Shown here piece after piece: positions 48,057 through 57,753 of a stretch of 64,000 nt of DNA. Every line of letters starts with the position of its first letter. Position 1 is the stretch's first letter. The stretch lies in NCBI RefSeq assembly GCF_003148745.1, contig NZ_QGGU01000003.1, positions 186,001 through 250,000 on the forward strand, in the 5' to 3' direction. Both the position numbers and the translations under genes were made by a program. Source of the DNA: Pleionea mediterranea (GTDB lineage Bacteria; Pseudomonadota; Gammaproteobacteria; Enterobacterales; Kangiellaceae). The notes below the pieces were generated by a model. The model searched no databases. It was not told where the DNA came from and saw only the letters and a program-made list of their open reading frames with translations.

Positions 48057-49163
48057 ATGCAACTCTGTTCTTCTAAGTCTTTAGTTATTGCTTATGCACT
48101 GTTGCTACTTACCATAAACACAGTGCATAGCAATGAGAACAGTGCCATGCTTGATCAGGCTCACCAACTTTTGACTAAAGGAAAAATGGAGCAAGCTTAT
48201 TCGATTGCTAACTCTATTCGACTCAAGTCAGTGTACGAAAATGATCATCGGTCACTGGCTCGAGCGCTTTACTTAATGGGATCAGCTTATCAGTCACTGT
48301 CCGATCATAAAAAATCCATCCATTACTTAAATCAATCTCTTTCTGTGTACCAACAAACCAATGACTTAGATGGCCAAGCCATGGTTTTAGATAATATTGC
48401 CAGTCTATTTTTAGATATGAATGATTTCCAGAGTATGCTTGAATATTCCAACCAAGCAATTGATCTGGCCGATAAAGTTTCGGAGAAAACACGCTCTAAA
48501 ATTTACGCCAACCATGCCTATAAATTATTTAAAGTTAACGATGTTGAAACTTCTACAGAATTTTTTAATAAAGCTCATAAAATATTAGTTGCTACAAATA
48601 ACGAATATTACCTAATTTACTTTCACCTTATGAAAGCTGATGTGCATCGTGAACTGCTTGAAATTGAAAAGTCAATTAATCACCTGGAGCAAGCTAAAAC
48701 CATAGCCAATAATCTCAACAAGAATGAACTTGCATCTATTGCAGAGCTTGGAGTTGCAAAAACTCTAATGGCCAACGAAGAATATCAAGACGCGATTGAA
48801 ATACTGCTTTCACTTGAAAACACCCTTAAACTTAGCCACACAAAGGGTAATCTAAATGAGTTATATCAATTTCTATATACTTGCTATAAACACCAGAAAA
48901 AATATGACAAAGCATTAACTTATTATGAAAAAGCTACCCAGCTTTCGAACTCAATTAAAGCCGAAAACAACAATCAATTTTCAAAATTGTTAATGACGGA
49001 ATATCGATTTAATGAATCAAAAGAGTCGTTAAATCAATTGAAACATACAATGGAAAAAGAGCTAGCAGAAGTTCATCTAAAAAACAAACAACTATCGATA
49101 TATTTATACATTGCTTTGGCAGCACTTACATTGACATTATTCGCACTGTGGAGAAGGAGGTAA
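48057..49163 (+). CDS. TPR protein with signal peptide and C-terminal membrane anchor
   Basis: 368 aa. A signal peptide (LVIAYALLLLTINTVHS) is followed by about six tetratricopeptide-type repeats (for example LMGSAYQSLSDHKKSIHYLN and CYKHQKKYDKALTYYEKATQ) to about residue 310, a coiled coil, and a C-terminal helix LSIYLYIALAALTLTLFALW with RRR at the end. The layout resembles the sensor half of TPR-coupled histidine kinases or cyclases but without any catalytic domain. It starts 6 bp after the precursor gene and is probably co-transcribed; transport, binding or signalling of the peptide is inferred. Confidence 0.82.
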   Translation: MQLCSSKSLVIAYALLLLTINTVHSNENSAMLDQAHQLLTKGKMEQAYSIANSIRLKSVYENDHRSLARALYLMGSAYQSLSDHKKSIHYLNQSLSVYQQTNDLDGQAMVLDNIASLFLDMNDFQSMLEYSNQAIDLADKVSEKTRSKIYANHAYKLFKVNDVETSTEFFNKAHKILVATNNEYYLIYFHLMKADVHRELLEIEKSINHLEQAKTIANNLNKNELASIAELGVAKTLMANEEYQDAIEILLSLENTLKLSHTKGNLNELYQFLYTCYKHQKKYDKALTYYEKATQLSNSIKAENNNQFSKLLMTEYRFNESKESLNQLKHTMEKELAEVHLKNKQLSIYLYIALAALTLTLFALWRRR

Positions 49164-49189
49164 CACTAAACACAAACTTGCTCTACAGA

Positions 49190-49723
49190 TCACCCTCTTG
49201 TTTTCCATCCTTTACAATCATTACCAAACACTAATGGCTTAAGCTCCTTAGCTTTAATATGAAATATTACTTCATCATCCATGGGATAACCAAACTTAAA
49301 ATTTACAAAGCCTAATTTAGCTATTCCATTAGTATCAATAGATCTTACTCTAAAACCACAATCTAGAACCCCATTATCATATAAAAACAAATATTCGAAA
49401 AGACCATCATAGTTATCATCAACATATGATCTCATAAAATTTGTATCTTTATATATTATTGACGTCTCTAAAACACCATTTTTATCTTCATCAATTTTAC
49501 TGCTTATTAAAATATGATTCTTGGTATATTTATGGCTTTCATCTATTCCACCATCAAAATTTCTATCAATAAATTCATAGTAAAAATCGCCTTCGAACTC
49601 ATAACTTACATCCATAACTCCATCTTTATTTAAGTCAAGAGTCAGCTCATAACCCTCTTTAGTATAGCCATGACACATACAAAGCAAGCAGATTATAGTT
49701 ATTAAATATAATTTAAATTTCAT
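49190..49723 (-). CDS. Secreted protein with calcium-binding-type loops
   Basis: 177 aa from ATG 49723, chosen because AGGGA precedes it and a signal peptide follows directly (FKLYLITIICLLCMCHG). The frame is open to 49753, overlapping the VOC gene by 4 bp. At least four EF-hand/thrombospondin-3-like loops of Dx[NDx]DG type are visible (DLNKDGVMD, DRNFDGGID, DEDKNGVLE, DDNYDGLFE). Probably a periplasmic or lipoprotein-like calcium-binding protein; function unknown. The gene is strikingly AT-rich. Confidence 0.75.
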   Translation of the reverse strand: MKFKLYLITIICLLCMCHGYTKEGYELTLDLNKDGVMDVSYEFEGDFYYEFIDRNFDGGIDESHKYTKNHILISSKIDEDKNGVLETSIIYKDTNFMRSYVDDNYDGLFEYLFLYDNGVLDCGFRVRSIDTNGIAKLGFVNFKFGYPMDDEVIFHIKAKELKPLVFGNDCKGWKTRG

Positions 49724-49749
49724 TTTAAATTCCCTATAATAACAATATA

Positions 49750-50124
49750 TCATTCAGACTCCCATGGAGAACAGATATCAATTAAACAACCGTCAGGATC
49801 TTTAGTGAGAAACCGACGTTGTCCGTAGAATTCATTACGAGGCTTTTGAATAATAGGAATATTCAACTCTAAAGCTTTGTTATAAATAGCATCAACATCG
49901 TCAACAACAAAAGTTACATACATACCAGTTGGTGCTTTTTGATACTCATCAGGCACAAGTTCATGGTTACGTTGTATAATGCCATATTCAATTTCAGAGT
50001 CTTCCGGCGAACAAAGCTGCACATACCAATCGCTATCGTACTTTACATGGAACCCAAGTAGAGCCACATAAAAATTTTTGCTTTTTGGTAAATTATCCGA
50101 ACATATATTAGTTAGTATTCTCAT
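49750..50124 (-). CDS. VOC (glyoxalase/bleomycin resistance) superfamily protein
   Basis: 124 aa. Two babbab half-folds are visible: ILTNICSDNLPKSKNFYVALLGF and VTFVVDDVDAIYNKALEL, with the KDPDGCLIDI end typical of the family. Metal-binding residues and substrate cannot be assigned with confidence. It belongs to the minus-strand half of the accessory cassette and is 4 bp from the longer form of the next gene. Confidence 0.9.
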   Translation of the reverse strand: MRILTNICSDNLPKSKNFYVALLGFHVKYDSDWYVQLCSPEDSEIEYGIIQRNHELVPDEYQKAPTGMYVTFVVDDVDAIYNKALELNIPIIQKPRNEFYGQRRFLTKDPDGCLIDICSPWESE

Positions 50125-50234
50125 GAAATTATCCTTATATAGCTAACGAGAAAAACAGTGGGAATTACTCTACATCTTTAACTAACACTCACTTTAATTT
50201 AAAGTTTTATTAGCAGCAAAAACACTGACTTTTA

Positions 50235-50657
50235 TTAAGCGATATATCGCTCCATATAGAAAAACCTATCATCTTCACTAGTCACTTTAAACCCATCTTT
50301 TTCATATAATCGGTGAGCGGGGCTGATTTTAAACACCTTCAATTGAACCTTTTTAGCCCCAGCCTCTAAAGCTAAACGCCGTATTTCTACTAATGCTTCA
50401 CTACCAATGCCTTTGTTCTGAAACTTTTCACTAACCTGAAAATCTCGTAAAAAACAACCATCATCATTAAATGATAATCGAATAACGCCTACTACATTAC
50501 CATCAACTAGAATATCCCTGTTTTTTAAATTTGTTATTTGCTCCAGTATTTTTCTCGGTTCCCAATCGACAGAGTAATGCTCGTAATATGAACGCATATT
50601 ACGATATGTTAATTCGGCTGATTGAGATAAATCCGTTGTTGTTTTATAAGAAATCAA
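50235..50657 (-). CDS. GNAT family acetyltransferase
   Basis: 140 aa. The acetyl-CoA motif is QNKGIGSEALVEIRRLAL, preceded by a beta-strand (DCFLRDFQVSEKF-like) and followed by HRLYEKDGFKVTSEDDRFFYM. The acceptor is unknown. It is a typical stand-alone cassette gene. Confidence 0.9.
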   Translation of the reverse strand: MISYKTTTDLSQSAELTYRNMRSYYEHYSVDWEPRKILEQITNLKNRDILVDGNVVGVIRLSFNDDGCFLRDFQVSEKFQNKGIGSEALVEIRRLALEAGAKKVQLKVFKISPAHRLYEKDGFKVTSEDDRFFYMERYIA

Positions 50658-50740
50658 TTCTCTACCCTGATTTAGATTTCATTACACCATAGCATGCTTT
50701 CATCAGTTAAATTATAAACTGGATCACTTGCTCTCTAATA

Positions 50741-50779
50741 AAAAAGCCGCTCACTTATGAAAGTGAGCGGCTTTTTTTG
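50741..50779. terminator. Bidirectional terminator
   Basis: A perfect 12-bp stem (50745-50756 with 50761-50772) and 4-nt loop, with A5 and T7 on the two sides. It separates the fabB end from the GNAT gene. Confidence 0.88.
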
Positions 50780-50811
50780 ATAGGTCTTAATTATACGAAA
50801 ATAACCGATAA

Positions 50812-52029
50812 TTAATCGTTATACTTTTCAAATATTAAACTTGCATTAGTGCCACCAAAACCGAAGCTGTTACTCAGCACTCGATTAACCTCAACTCCTT
50901 GCTCACATTGCTGAACAATGGGCATGTCTGCAGCAGCTTCATCCAGATCATTGATGTTGGCAGAGCCGGCTATAAAGTTTTCTTTCATCATCAATAAGCT
51001 GTAGATGGCTTCGTGAACACCGGTGGCTCCCAAAGAATGCCCTGCTAAGGATTTAGTTGATGAAATTTTTGGCAACTTGTCACCAAACACTTCTTTAAGC
51101 GCTTTAAGCTCAGCAACATCACCCACAGGAGTACTGGTGCCATGAGTATTAACGTAATCAATATCACCCTTAACAGTCTGCATGGCTTGCTGCATGCATC
51201 GCACCGCGCCTTCGCCCGAAGGTGCAACCATGTCATAACCATCGGATGTAGCACCATAACCAACAAGCTCGGCGTATATTTTAGCGCCACGAGCTTTTGC
51301 ATGCTCAAGCTCTTCGAGCACTAATATGCCACCACCCGATGAGATTACAAATCCATCACGAGTGCTGTCGTAGGGACGTGAAGCGGTTTCTGGCGTGTCG
51401 TTATACTTTGATGATAATGCACCCATGGCATCAAACAATAGGGTTAAACGCCAATCTTCTTCTTCGCCACCACCGGCAAACATAACGTCCTGTTTACCCA
51501 TTGCAATTTGTTCGTAAGCATTACCAATACAGTGTGCACTGGTAGCACAGGCGGATGAAATAGTGTAGTTGATGCCTTTTATTTTAAAAGGCGTTGCCAA
51601 ACAGGCTGATGTTGTACTGGCCATAGTTTTTGGTACGGCATAAGGGCCAACACGTTTTACACTTTTAGTTTGTGAAATTTCAACGGCTTCAACCTGAGTG
51701 CCTTGCGAGCCACCGCCTGAACCGGTAATTAATCCGGTGCGAACATTAGAGACCAACTCATCGGAAAGCCCGGCATCTTCTATCGCCTGTTGCATCGAGA
51801 TATAAGCGTAGCCAGACGCATCAGCCATAAAGCGAACCACTTTTCGATCAATATGATCTTTGATATCCAGATCGGGCCAGCCAGCCACATGACTGCGTAA
51901 GCCTTTTTCTTTGTATATCTCTTTAAATCGAATACCGGACTTGCCGGATTTAAGTGATGCAGTGACTTCTTCGGTATTGTTACCAAGGCAAGAAACAATT
52001 CCCATGCCTGTAATCACGACTCGTTTCAT
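50812..52029 (-). CDS. fabB: 3-oxoacyl-ACP synthase I
   Basis: 405 aa. The thiolase-fold catalytic triad is visible: Cys in SSACATSAH, His in [11 protein letters not shown] and His in [12 protein letters not shown], the KASI/II pattern, with the FabB-type VANLLVPKS-like end [12 protein letters not shown]. It elongates cis-unsaturated acyl chains together with FabA. It lies 60 bp downstream of fabA, forming the common fabAB pair. Confidence 0.97.
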   Translation of the reverse strand: MKRVVITGMGIVSCLGNNTEEVTASLKSGKSGIRFKEIYKEKGLRSHVAGWPDLDIKDHIDRKVVRFMADASGYAYISMQQAIEDAGLSDELVSNVRTGLITGSGGGSQGTQVEAVEISQTKSVKRVGPYAVPKTMASTTSACLATPFKIKGINYTISSACATSAHCIGNAYEQIAMGKQDVMFAGGGEEEDWRLTLLFDAMGALSSKYNDTPETASRPYDSTRDGFVISSGGGILVLEELEHAKARGAKIYAELVGYGATSDGYDMVAPSGEGAVRCMQQAMQTVKGDIDYVNTHGTSTPVGDVAELKALKEVFGDKLPKISSTKSLAGHSLGATGVHEAIYSLLMMKENFIAGSANINDLDEAAADMPIVQQCEQGVEVNRVLSNSFGFGGTNASLIFEKYND

Positions 52030-52089
52030 ATTGAATCCTAACTATTTTTGAAAAAGTTTTTTAACAACGTTTGACAACGCAGCGTAAGA

Positions 52090-52614
52090 TTAAAAAGATT
52101 CTGTTGAATCAAATAAGCCAACTTTTAAGTCTTTCGCAGTGTAAATTTCTTTGCCATCGACCGAGACAGAACCATCGGCGATAACCATTTTCAATTTTCG
52201 CCGAATCAGTCGCTTAATGTCGATGCGATAGGTCACTTTTTTTGCAGTAGGAAGAATTTGACCAAAAAATTTAATTTCGCCCGAACCCAATGCGCGACCT
52301 TTGCCAGATTCGCCAAGCCAGGAGATAAAGAAGCCCGTAAGCTGCCACATGGCATCGACACCCAAACAGCCCGGCATTACCGGATCACTTTCAAAATGAC
52401 AACCGAAAAACCAGAGATCAGGATTTATATCGAATTCTGCATCAATGTAACCTTTACCGAAAGCACCGCCTTCGTTACTGATGGTCGCAATACGATCCAT
52501 CATAAGCATATTGGGCAATGGTAAGCGAGACACGGTATTTCCGGCTGGACCAACGAGCTCCCCTTTGCCACAGGCGATAAGTTCGTCGCGAGAATATTGA
52601 CTGGTGATTTGCAT
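52090..52614 (-). CDS. fabA: 3-hydroxydecanoyl-ACP dehydratase/isomerase
   Basis: 174 aa, standard length. The active-site histidine is in [18 protein letters not shown] and the catalytic Asp in the next helix, [11 protein letters not shown]. It introduces the double bond that starts unsaturated fatty acid synthesis. It precedes fabB on the same strand. Confidence 0.97.
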   Translation of the reverse strand: MQITSQYSRDELIACGKGELVGPAGNTVSRLPLPNMLMMDRIATISNEGGAFGKGYIDAEFDINPDLWFFGCHFESDPVMPGCLGVDAMWQLTGFFISWLGESGKGRALGSGEIKFFGQILPTAKKVTYRIDIKRLIRRKLKMVIADGSVSVDGKEIYTAKDLKVGLFDSTESF

Positions 52615-52685
52615 GAATTACCTTATTTGACTCATTTTTAGTCAGTTATGTGCATTGATGTGCGGATCTAATTTGAGGCCGTATT

Positions 52686-52814
52686 ATGCCTATGTGCGAC
52701 CAGGAAACTGGTATGACCTTAAATGAGATACGCGGTTTATTCCACTGCCCACATTGTAACCATAAACACGCCCTAGTTTATAACGATCAAACCAATGTCT
52801 TAGAGCATTTTTAA
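52686..52814 (+). CDS. Candidate 42-aa zinc-ribbon miniprotein
   Basis: ATG 52686 with GAGG 7 nt upstream. The product contains CPHCNHKH, a CxxC zinc-ribbon half, and a further Cys at residue 4. It lies in the 388-bp gap between the divergent fabA and TorF genes. No close family is recognised; it could be a chance ORF. Confidence 0.35.
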   Translation: MPMCDQETGMTLNEIRGLFHCPHCNHKHALVYNDQTNVLEHF

Positions 52815-52830
52815 CTGGTCGGTCTTTCTT
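52811..52830. promoter_or_regulatory. Possible FadR-type site upstream of fabA
   Basis: AACTGGTCGGTC is close to the left half of FadR operators (CTGGTC-N-GACC type), but the right arm is weak. It is about 200 bp from the fabA start, where FadR activates in E. coli. Weak evidence. Confidence 0.22.
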
Positions 52831-53002
52831 AGTGCACAGTTCTCTGCAAAACGGTTATTTTTGCACCAAGTTAACTCACCTAATTGTGATTACTTTTGTG
52901 CTGCATTTGCAGTAATTATCCAAGCTATTGATTTTCAACAAATAATATTTGTGGCATGAATTCTGAACTGCCTTACTGCATCATTCATCAGGAGGCAACA
53001 CA

Positions 53003-53683
53003 ATGCACCACACAATAAAATCAATACTGTTAATAGTAACACTAAGCGGTTTCAGTTTAACTACTACTGCATCAGAACCAGTACACCCACCTTCTCACAA
53101 GTTAGAGGTTTCGGGAAACCTCGGCTTTATGTCGGAGTATTATTATCGGGGAATTTTGCAAAAACCCTCTTCTGCTTCAGCTGGGCTCGATATCGCACAT
53201 GGAAATATTGCTGCAGGTGTGTGGCTTGCCGATGTTGGAGATGGTCTGGAAACGGATATTTTTAGCAGTTACAGCCACGCATTTACTGACGACTTTTCTA
53301 CCAGTATTGGTTTTACCGGTTACTACTACAGCGGTAACTTTGATGAAACCTATGAAGAAGTCAACCTGGGTGTCAGTTATCGATTTATAGCACTGGATTA
53401 CGCTGAAGGAAGCTGGGCAGGCATAGAAACCGGCGATGATCGTTATAGCTTTTTATCCATAACCTTTGCCGGAGAAAATTTATACGCCACCTATGGCCAG
53501 TTTGGAAAGATTTTTGATGGCCATTACATCGAACTGGGTGCAAGCCATTCATTTAATGAGTTTGATGTGAACCTTGCGCTTATTGTTAGCTCAGATGAAC
53601 TATCGGATCAACTGAACACTTCGGGAGAAGCAACCGACAGCGAAGCTTTGGTGTTCACCTTAAGCAAATCTTTTGACTTGTGA
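53003..53683 (+). CDS. TorF family putative porin
   Basis: 226 aa. Signal peptide at 1-24 (SILLIVTLSGFSLTTTAS). The mature barrel begins VSGNLGFMSEYYYRGI, the signature of the TorF-like porin family, and continues with paired strands (NIAAGVWLADVGDGLETD) to VFTLSKSFDL. Substrate unknown. AGGAGG is close to the ATG. Confidence 0.87.
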   Translation: MHHTIKSILLIVTLSGFSLTTTASEPVHPPSHKLEVSGNLGFMSEYYYRGILQKPSSASAGLDIAHGNIAAGVWLADVGDGLETDIFSSYSHAFTDDFSTSIGFTGYYYSGNFDETYEEVNLGVSYRFIALDYAEGSWAGIETGDDRYSFLSITFAGENLYATYGQFGKIFDGHYIELGASHSFNEFDVNLALIVSSDELSDQLNTSGEATDSEALVFTLSKSFDL

Positions 53684-53718
53684 TCGTCTTTGACAACGAA
53701 ACGCTCATTTAAACAAGC

Positions 53719-53757
53719 GAGCACCAGTATTTATGTATTCAATAAATACTGGCGCTC
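53719..53757. repeat. Hairpin between convergent genes
   Basis: Arms GAGC-A-CCAGTATTTAT (53719-53734) and ATAAATACTGG-C-GCTC (53742-53757) pair perfectly apart from a single mismatched base. Neither strand has a T-tract, so it is not a canonical terminator, but its position between the TorF gene and cysS suggests RNA 3'-end protection. Confidence 0.55.
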
Positions 53758-53802
53758 AATCAAACGCATCCAACAATCTAACCTAATAAGTTGGTTAAAA
53801 AA

Positions 53803-55185
53803 TTACTCTTTACGCCAAACGGTGCCTTCACGGGTGTCTTCAAGCACAATGCCATCGGCCAGTAATTGATCGCGAATTTCATCACTGCGGGCAAAGTTTT
53901 TATCTTTGCGCGCCTGTTTTCGCTCAGCAATTAGCGCTTCTACTTTTTCAGCATCCACGCTCGAACCGCTCGAAGACGACTGCAAAAATTCCGCCGGAGA
54001 CTGCTGAAGCAGACCCAGCACTTTCGCCAATGACTTTAAAGTATAAGCCAGATCATTCACCCGATCTGGCTGCTCTTTTTTCGCCCGGTTTAGATCTCGC
54101 GCCAAATCAAACAATACCGACATAGCCACAGGTGTATTAAAGTCATCGTTCATCGCTTGCTCAAACGACTGCTGATAATCCAGTAACATTTCTCCCTTAA
54201 CCTCATCCAAGTCTCTCAGAGAAAGATACAGTCGCTCTAAGCTGGCGTCAGCGGCGTTTAAATTGTCTTCAGAATAATTCATCTGACTGCGGTAATGACT
54301 GGACAACAGAAAGTAACGCACGGTTTCTGCTCGAAACTGTTCCAGAACCTCGCGAATGGTAAAGAAGTTGCCCAATGACTTGGACATTTTTTCTTTTTCA
54401 ACCTGAACCATACCTGTGTGGATCCAGTAATTAACAAACTGGCAGCCATTGGCAGCTTCAGACTGGGCGATTTCATTCTCATGATGGGGAAACTGCAAGT
54501 CAGAACCGCCACCGTGAATATCAAAATGATCACCCAGGCATTGTTTACTCATGGCCGAACATTCAATGTGCCAGCCTGGGCGTCCTTTACCCCAGGGCGA
54601 ATCCCAACTGGGTTCATTCGGTTTTGCCGACTTCCACAAAACAAAATCCAGCGGATCTCGTTTTTCAGCCACAACCTCTATCCGCTCGCCTGCACGCAAA
54701 TCATCCAGGTTTTGCTTACTCAGTTTGCCATAACCATCAAATGTCGATACGGCGTAGTAAACATCGCCGTTGTCCGCCGCGTAAGCGTGATTCTTTTCGA
54801 TGAGGGTTTCGATAACCTCGATTATTTCTTTAATCGAGTGAGTGGCGTGTGGCTCCATATCGGGTTTAATTAAACCTAAAGCGTCAAAATCTTCGTGCAT
54901 AATGGTCGCAAAGCGATCAACCACAGCATTAAAATCTTCGTTATTATCGTTGGCTCGCTGAATAATTTTATCTTCAATATCGGTTACATTACGCACATAG
55001 GTCACGTCGTAGCCAAGATAATCCAGATACCGGGCCATAACATCAAACGCTGTATAGGTTCGGCCATGACCAATATGGCAATAATCGTAAATAGTGATTC
55101 CGCACACATACATGCCTACCTTGCCTTCCTGTATCGGTTTAAACACTTCTTTTTGGCGAGTAAGGTTGTTGTAAATGTGTAACAT
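53803..55185 (-). CDS. cysS: Cysteinyl-tRNA synthetase
   Basis: 460 aa. Class I signatures are [13 protein letters not shown] and [12 protein letters not shown]; zinc ligands include the Cys in [10 protein letters not shown] and the [11 protein letters not shown] segment. It is divergent from ppiB, as in E. coli and many relatives. Confidence 0.98.
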   Translation of the reverse strand: MLHIYNNLTRQKEVFKPIQEGKVGMYVCGITIYDYCHIGHGRTYTAFDVMARYLDYLGYDVTYVRNVTDIEDKIIQRANDNNEDFNAVVDRFATIMHEDFDALGLIKPDMEPHATHSIKEIIEVIETLIEKNHAYAADNGDVYYAVSTFDGYGKLSKQNLDDLRAGERIEVVAEKRDPLDFVLWKSAKPNEPSWDSPWGKGRPGWHIECSAMSKQCLGDHFDIHGGGSDLQFPHHENEIAQSEAANGCQFVNYWIHTGMVQVEKEKMSKSLGNFFTIREVLEQFRAETVRYFLLSSHYRSQMNYSEDNLNAADASLERLYLSLRDLDEVKGEMLLDYQQSFEQAMNDDFNTPVAMSVLFDLARDLNRAKKEQPDRVNDLAYTLKSLAKVLGLLQQSPAEFLQSSSSGSSVDAEKVEALIAERKQARKDKNFARSDEIRDQLLADGIVLEDTREGTVWRKE

Positions 55186-55338
55186 GAAAATGAATTCCAG
55201 ACTGAGAGTTGATTGACGCGCAATTATACTGTCTCTGACGGCTATTTCGAAGGGTTAAGGCATAATTAAACCGTCTAATACGCATGCGACCACATTTTAT
55301 GGCATAATCCGCGCAAATTGATCATCAGGAGCAGTATT

Positions 55339-55833
55339 ATGGTAATTATCCACACCAATATGGGCGACATCACAATTGAGTTATTTACTGATAAGGCGCC
55401 AAAAACCGTTGCCAATTTTCTCGATTATGTAAATTCGGGTCACTATTCCAATACAATATTTCACCGTGTGATTGATGGCTTTATGATTCAAGGCGGTGGA
55501 TTTGAGCCCGGCTTGATCCAGAAGCCAACTCAGGATCCCGTTGAAAATGAAGCCAATAATGGTCTCTCCAATAAGGAAGGCACCCTGGCAATGGCTCGAA
55601 CCATGGATCCCCATTCGGCTTCCTGCCAGTTCTTTATCAACATTAACGACAATAACTTCCTGGACTTTAAAAGTGAAACAGCCCAAGGCTGGGGTTATTG
55701 TGTGTTTGCCAAAGTTACCGACGGTATGGATGTGGTCAATCGTATCAAAGGTGTTGCCACAGGAAATATGGGCGGACACGGCGACGTACCAAAAGAAGAG
55801 ATATTGATTGAGTCGATGGAAGTGGTTGAGTAA
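55339..55833 (+). CDS. ppiB: Peptidyl-prolyl cis-trans isomerase B (cyclophilin)
   Basis: 164 aa with ATG 55339, preceded by AGGAG at 7 nt; the frame is open from a TTG at 55318 without support. Cyclophilin core motifs [18 protein letters not shown] and the [10 protein letters not shown] strand are present. No signal peptide, so cytoplasmic PpiB rather than periplasmic PpiA. lpxH follows 48 bp later, the same order as in E. coli. Confidence 0.96.
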   Translation: MVIIHTNMGDITIELFTDKAPKTVANFLDYVNSGHYSNTIFHRVIDGFMIQGGGFEPGLIQKPTQDPVENEANNGLSNKEGTLAMARTMDPHSASCQFFININDNNFLDFKSETAQGWGYCVFAKVTDGMDVVNRIKGVATGNMGGHGDVPKEEILIESMEVVE

Positions 55834-55881
55834 AAGCTGGCGACTGTTTATCGTTGAACTCGATCAACTAAGCTTATACCT

Positions 55882-56652
55882 ATGATAACTCACTTTATTT
55901 CCGATCTTCATTTAAGTGACGAGCAGCCGCAATTACTGCGGCTGTTTACTCATTATCTGGAGCAGTATGCGCCGCGTGCCGACCGGCTGTATATTTTAGG
56001 GGATTTATTTGAAGTCTGGATTGGCGATGATTATCAACCTCAATGGTTAATGCCTTTCACCCATCAACTGAACAATCTTGCCGAACAAGGTACATCACTT
56101 TATTTTTGTCATGGCAACAGAGACTTTTTGTTGGGTAACAACTATGCGAAACAGGCCAATCTAAAGCTGCTGCCCGAATACAGCACCATCGACCTATTCG
56201 GTCAATCTGTTTTGTTGTGTCATGGCGATACCTTATGCACTGACGATACGGCGTATCAAGATTTTCGACAACAAGTAAGAAGTGAACAATGGCAACAGGA
56301 GTTCTTATCCTTACCTGTGGAGCAACGATTGGCAATTGTTAATAACTATCGTCAACAAAGTAAACAGGCCACCGCTGAAAAATCCCAAGAAATAATGGAC
56401 GTGAATGCAGATGAAGTATCGCATACGTTCCAACACAACGATGTTGAGGTTATGATCCACGGCCATACACATCGTCCTGCAATACACAGAACTGAAAAAG
56501 ATAATACAAGTCTACAACGTATCGTATTAAGTGATTGGCGTGATTACGGTCAGTATCTTGAAGCCGATAGCGGCATAATATCTTCGTTTCATTTCGATAC
56601 TAAAAGCCGTTGGGACGATCCCGATATTCCTTCTTTTTCAATCTCTGATTGA
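55882..56652 (+). CDS. lpxH: UDP-2,3-diacylglucosamine diphosphatase
   Basis: 256 aa. Calcineurin-like metallophosphoesterase with metal-binding motifs SDLHLS, GDLFEVWIGDDY, GNRDFLLG, CHGDTLC and HGHTHRP, as in LpxH. It hydrolyses UDP-2,3-diacylglucosamine to lipid X in lipid A synthesis. Same strand as ppiB. Confidence 0.96.
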   Translation: MITHFISDLHLSDEQPQLLRLFTHYLEQYAPRADRLYILGDLFEVWIGDDYQPQWLMPFTHQLNNLAEQGTSLYFCHGNRDFLLGNNYAKQANLKLLPEYSTIDLFGQSVLLCHGDTLCTDDTAYQDFRQQVRSEQWQQEFLSLPVEQRLAIVNNYRQQSKQATAEKSQEIMDVNADEVSHTFQHNDVEVMIHGHTHRPAIHRTEKDNTSLQRIVLSDWRDYGQYLEADSGIISSFHFDTKSRWDDPDIPSFSISD

Positions 56653-56741
56653 TTATTGCTTTACCTAATATTTTCCTTAACTCAATATTTTTCCTTAACC
56701 CAATACTTTTCATTAACGAATATTCACCGCTAATTAATCAC

Positions 56742-57010
56742 TAGAGCGTGTTTATCTTTCATTATTTGAGATGCAGGAGGTTATTTTATGTCACAACAAG
56801 GCAGAGGGAGTGATGAATAGTTATTCTATTTGAATGACCGATAACGCAGTTGTGACATAAAAGACCCCCTGCCTGAAGGGTTGAGGCCAAAATTAAGCCA
56901 CTCTTTGTTGAGAATTCCTTATTTAGAATAACTAAACTTCAAAATTCACGCCGCGACTGGCTTAATTTTAGCACTCAACATCTCAAATAATGAAAGATAA
57001 GCACGCTCTA
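56742..57010. mobile_element. MITE-like palindromic element
   Basis: Terminal inverted repeats of 32 bp (56742-56773 and 56979-57010) match at 31 of 32 positions and begin and end with TA, as a TA target duplication of an IS630/mariner-type element would. Inside are two more inverted pairs: TTATGTCACAAC (56786-56797 with 56849-56860) and a 15-bp pair (56885-56899 with 56958-56972, one mismatch). No transposase ORF fits in 269 bp. It sits between lpxH and miaE, harming neither. The surrounding gap (56653-57048) holds nothing else. Confidence 0.75.
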
Positions 57011-57048
57011 ATAACAGAATTGTTTATCAGGGAATATTTATTTGAACG

Positions 57049-57669
57049 TTAAGCCGGTACACCACTGTGAAAACGAAACACCGTATCCGGAGATTGAATC
57101 AAGCTGGCTTCCAGTTCGCCAAAGAATTCAACACGCGGTTGTATGTCATGCTCCGAATACTCCTGTGCCAGCTCTAGATAATCCATAAAATGACGACTCT
57201 CTGACTTTAATAAAAATCGATAATATTTTGCCAATATAGAGTCCACTGGCTCAACTACAGGCGCTAAGGCCGCAAACCGTTCACAGGAACGCGCCTCAAT
57301 GTAAGCGCCAATAATTAACACATCCGTTAGTGCAGAAGCCTCGCCTAACTTAACCGGCTCACGCATTTTTGCCGCATAACGCGACGCCGAAAGGTGTTTA
57401 TACTCAATCTTTCTTTCTCGCATCAAATCAAACACCTGCTCAAAATGTCTGAGCTCTTCACGAGCGAGCCGTGACAGTTTATGCAATAAGTTTTCACGCT
57501 CCGGAAACTTGAACATCAGACTCAACGCAGTTGATGCCGCCTTCTTTTCGCAGCGAGCGTGATCAATCAACAAAATATCCATTTGTGTTAACGCATGCCC
57601 CAGCCAGGCATCAGGCGTCGGACATTTTAAAAATTGCTGCACAGGAGAAATATCGACAGATAAAGACAT
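57049..57669 (-). CDS. miaE: tRNA-(ms2io6A37) hydroxylase
   Basis: 206 aa. This di-iron protein hydroxylates the isopentenyl group of ms2i6A37 in tRNA. Carboxylate and His ligands are visible in LIDHARCEKKAASTALSLMF, EELRHFEQVFDLM and ESRHFMDYLELA. The end of the MITE is 38 bp from its stop codon. Confidence 0.93.
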   Translation of the reverse strand: MSLSVDISPVQQFLKCPTPDAWLGHALTQMDILLIDHARCEKKAASTALSLMFKFPERENLLHKLSRLAREELRHFEQVFDLMRERKIEYKHLSASRYAAKMREPVKLGEASALTDVLIIGAYIEARSCERFAALAPVVEPVDSILAKYYRFLLKSESRHFMDYLELAQEYSEHDIQPRVEFFGELEASLIQSPDTVFRFHSGVPA

Positions 57670-57753
57670 GAAAACTTCAACAACTAGAAAGTGATAACCG
57701 CATTATACCTAAACTCTGCTGTTTCATGCTACCGGGCAAACCCGTTTACCAAG

